From Bacteroidales bacterium (GTDB lineage: Bacteria; Bacteroidota; Bacteroidia; Bacteroidales; WCHB1-69), in contig JAFZWE010000008.1 in the NCBI GenBank assembly GCA_017617445.1, positions 27,716-91,715 on the forward strand: a stretch of 64,000 nucleotides of DNA, in the 5' to 3' direction. Numbering within the stretch: the first letter of the stretch is position 1; each line of letters opens with the position of its first letter. The position numbers were made by a program, and so were the translations under genes. Below the pieces are notes generated by a model, which saw only the letters and a list, made by a program, of their open reading frames with translations, made no database searches and had not been told where the DNA came from. Shown here in pieces: positions 62,944-64,000 of the stretch.

Positions 62944-63523
62944 GGGACAGCTCCTTTTTGAGTTTGTCAACAACGGAGTCGGGAACACACTTGATCGAGA
63001 ACTTGTTGCCCTTGATCAGCATTTCGCTCAGCACGTACATGAAGAAAACCTCCGGCGTGATGTCGTTGCGCTTGCGTTCCTTTTTCTCCCGCTCCGTAAG
63101 GTATTCGAGGCACTTGCGTTCGAGAGGGGAGATAGGTACAAGGATGTGATCCTTCATCATGGTTTCGTGCTTGCTGGTGTAGGATTCGTTCAGATCCTTC
63201 ACCGACTGGTCGGACTGTTCGGAAAGTTGGGCAAGACTGTTATTGAGGCGTGCAATTTCATTTTCTCTTTCTGAGATTTTTTGTTGTGCCGCATCCAGTT
63301 CACCGCGCAACTTTACAATAGTTTCGTTGGCGGCACGCAGCTTTTCCTCATTTTCCTTGTTGACTTTCAGCGGGTTGGCGTAGCGTTCCAACAGACATTC
63401 GAGGAACTGGCCATTGGTGTCGAAGGATCCGTCAGTTTTCAGTTCGTCGAACCGGTCTTTGATTGACAAGTTCACCTTGATGCCCAAGGTTGTCAGTTTT
63501 TCGTTTTCGGCTTCTTTTCCCAT
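62936..63523 (-). CDS. Element protein S: coiled-coil protein with possible DNA-binding ends
   Basis: 195 residues. An N-terminal short beta/alpha unit (LGIKVNLSIKDRFDEL, similar in style to ribbon-helix-helix starts), a central coiled coil (about 55-120) and a C-terminal basic helical domain (EREKKERKRNDITPEVFFMYVLSEM). No transmembrane helix. First gene of the unit S-R-Q-P-O, just downstream of the repeat cluster at 63609-63660. It might bind DNA there, as a regulator or partition-like protein (inference). Confidence 0.65.
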   Translation of the reverse strand: MGKEAENEKLTTLGIKVNLSIKDRFDELKTDGSFDTNGQFLECLLERYANPLKVNKENEEKLRAANETIVKLRGELDAAQQKISERENEIARLNNSLAQLSEQSDQSVKDLNESYTSKHETMMKDHILVPISPLERKCLEYLTEREKKERKRNDITPEVFFMYVLSEMLIKGNKFSIKCVPDSVVDKLKKELSHE

Positions 63524-63608
63524 AATTTCGTGGTTTTTGGTGTGATTTGTTAATTTTGTATTGTGCTTGTTTTCAGTGTTTTCGTTTGATTGTAACCAAA
63601 AGTTTACT

Positions 63609-63660
63609 GGTTATCCAATTTTGGTAACCAATGGATAACCGAAGGATAACCTTGGGTTAT
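63609..63660. promoter_or_regulatory. Cluster of GGATAACC-type repeats (operator or origin candidate)
   Basis: GGTTATCC (63609), GGTAACC (63623), GGATAACC (63633 and 63644, 11 bases apart) and GGGTTAT (63654), followed by AT-rich ACTATATAAC. Direct and inverted copies in 52 bases. It lies between genes T and S. No TAnnTTTG box was found for S. Confidence 0.6.
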
Positions 63661-63661
63661 A

Positions 63662-63826
63662 CTATATAACAGCTTTACTATGACGCAAACGACGTATTTG
63701 TTCCTCAAAGAAATACCATCCACGCTGACCGAAGTAGAACGCGCTATTTGGGTTGTAGATATGAAGAATTTGCCGATACTCCCTAATCGACTTGCACTTG
63801 TGCTGCTTTTTTCTTCTGATTGCCAT
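63662..63826 (-). CDS. Element protein T: small basic protein
   Basis: 54 residues, rich in Arg/Lys (AIRRKKQHKCKSIREYRQIL) with an aromatic centre (NSAFYFGQRGWYFFEEQIRRL). No transmembrane helix. The open frame reaches 63946, but the extension contains a plus-strand promoter box and looks non-coding. Its small, basic character suits a DNA-binding or RNA-binding accessory protein. Low certainty. Confidence 0.45.
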   Translation of the reverse strand: MAIRRKKQHKCKSIREYRQILHIYNPNSAFYFGQRGWYFFEEQIRRLRHSKAVI

Positions 63827-63843
63827 ATTTTTTTTGATTAAGT

Positions 63844-63873
63844 GTTGATATTCAAAGATTTTTTGTATTTTTG
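63844..63873 (+). promoter_or_regulatory. Outward-facing promoter (TTG - 19 - TATTTTTG)
   Basis: TTG at 63844-63846 and TATTTTTG at 63866-63873, spaced 19 bases, point right and out of the window. The remaining 127 bases contain no complete gene. A rightward gene, e.g. for replication, may begin beyond 64000. Confidence 0.55.
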
Positions 63874-64000
63874 CCGCGTTGAGAGGTTCGGAAACGGATA
63901 AAAACAACAGGATTATTAAGACGTAAGAGGTGGGCTTTGCACACACTCGCCGAAATTCTCAAACTTTCTTCTTTCTCTTCCTTAATTCCTTCACGGCCAG

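Noticed and set aside
53683-64000. Filamentous phage (inovirus) as the first explanation
   Set aside because: The ATPase lacks the Zot-type membrane helix and a 240-residue soluble beta-rich protein has its own unit; still listed as an alternative.

Overview
The window is chromosomal DNA of a Bacteroidota (probably Bacteroidales) bacterium, ending inside an integrated virus-like element. The assignment rests on the promoter style (TAnnTTTG -7 boxes before many genes and both tRNAs, mostly without Shine-Dalgarno sequences), three proteins with C-terminal type IX secretion sorting domains, a Bat (aerotolerance) cluster, a Na+-pumping NADH:quinone reductase, BACON domains, and the gene families in general. 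I cannot name genus or species.

Host part (1-53.7 kb). 1-7 kb: the 5' part of a CorA-type Mg2+ transporter, a solo AbiEi-like regulator, a PfkB sugar kinase, RNase R and two secreted T9SS substrates. 7-13 kb: a minus-strand run of enolase, type I asparaginase, a GH2 beta-mannosidase-like enzyme and an M20 amidohydrolase, then tRNA-Ala(CGC). 13.4-25.5 kb: a long minus-strand series with a batB-batC fusion, batD, batE, a THUMP methyltransferase, topoisomerase IV subunit A, a lipoprotein, an FAD-dependent protein, guaA and a DUF2007 protein. 25.6-39.9 kb: plus-strand genes for an NSS symporter, an RND permease, histidine ammonia-lyase, a glycosyltransferase, RsmA, NqrA, NqrB (without NqrC-F), a DnaQ-type exonuclease, GltX, KdsD and a DUF486 protein. 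40-53.5 kb: a LytTR membrane regulator, acyl-CoA ligase, MATE exporter, TPR protein, SerS, an EEP-family nuclease/phosphatase, a large M6-type metalloprotease with BACON and T9SS domains, and a GT51 transglycosylase with a long N-terminal extension.

Element (53.7 kb to beyond 64,000). A tRNA-Met(CAT) gene is followed at once by a tyrosine integrase. Then come about 19 tightly packed minus-strand genes, some overlapping by 1-8 bases. They include a P-loop ATPase of the size and motif layout of packaging ATPases of tailless membrane-containing viruses, a 240-residue beta-rich protein in its own promoter-terminator unit (the best capsid candidate), a membrane-tethered glucosaminidase, a peptidoglycan-binding-like protein, a membrane-anchored HExxH metalloprotease and about ten more small proteins with one transmembrane segment each. 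No terminase, portal or tail gene is visible. I interpret it as a prophage of a tailless, internal-membrane (PM2/PRD1/FLiP-like) virus or a relative. The right end, the other attachment site and any replication gene lie outside the window.

In the element, one unit (63523 to 61321, minus strand) encodes coiled-coil, membrane, ATPase and small DNA-binding proteins. A second unit carries a small membrane protein and the capsid candidate behind a host-like promoter with three phased ACAATTGC repeats upstream. A third block (60041 to 55015) carries virion-membrane and lysis candidates. A repeat cluster at 63609-63660 is a candidate operator or origin.
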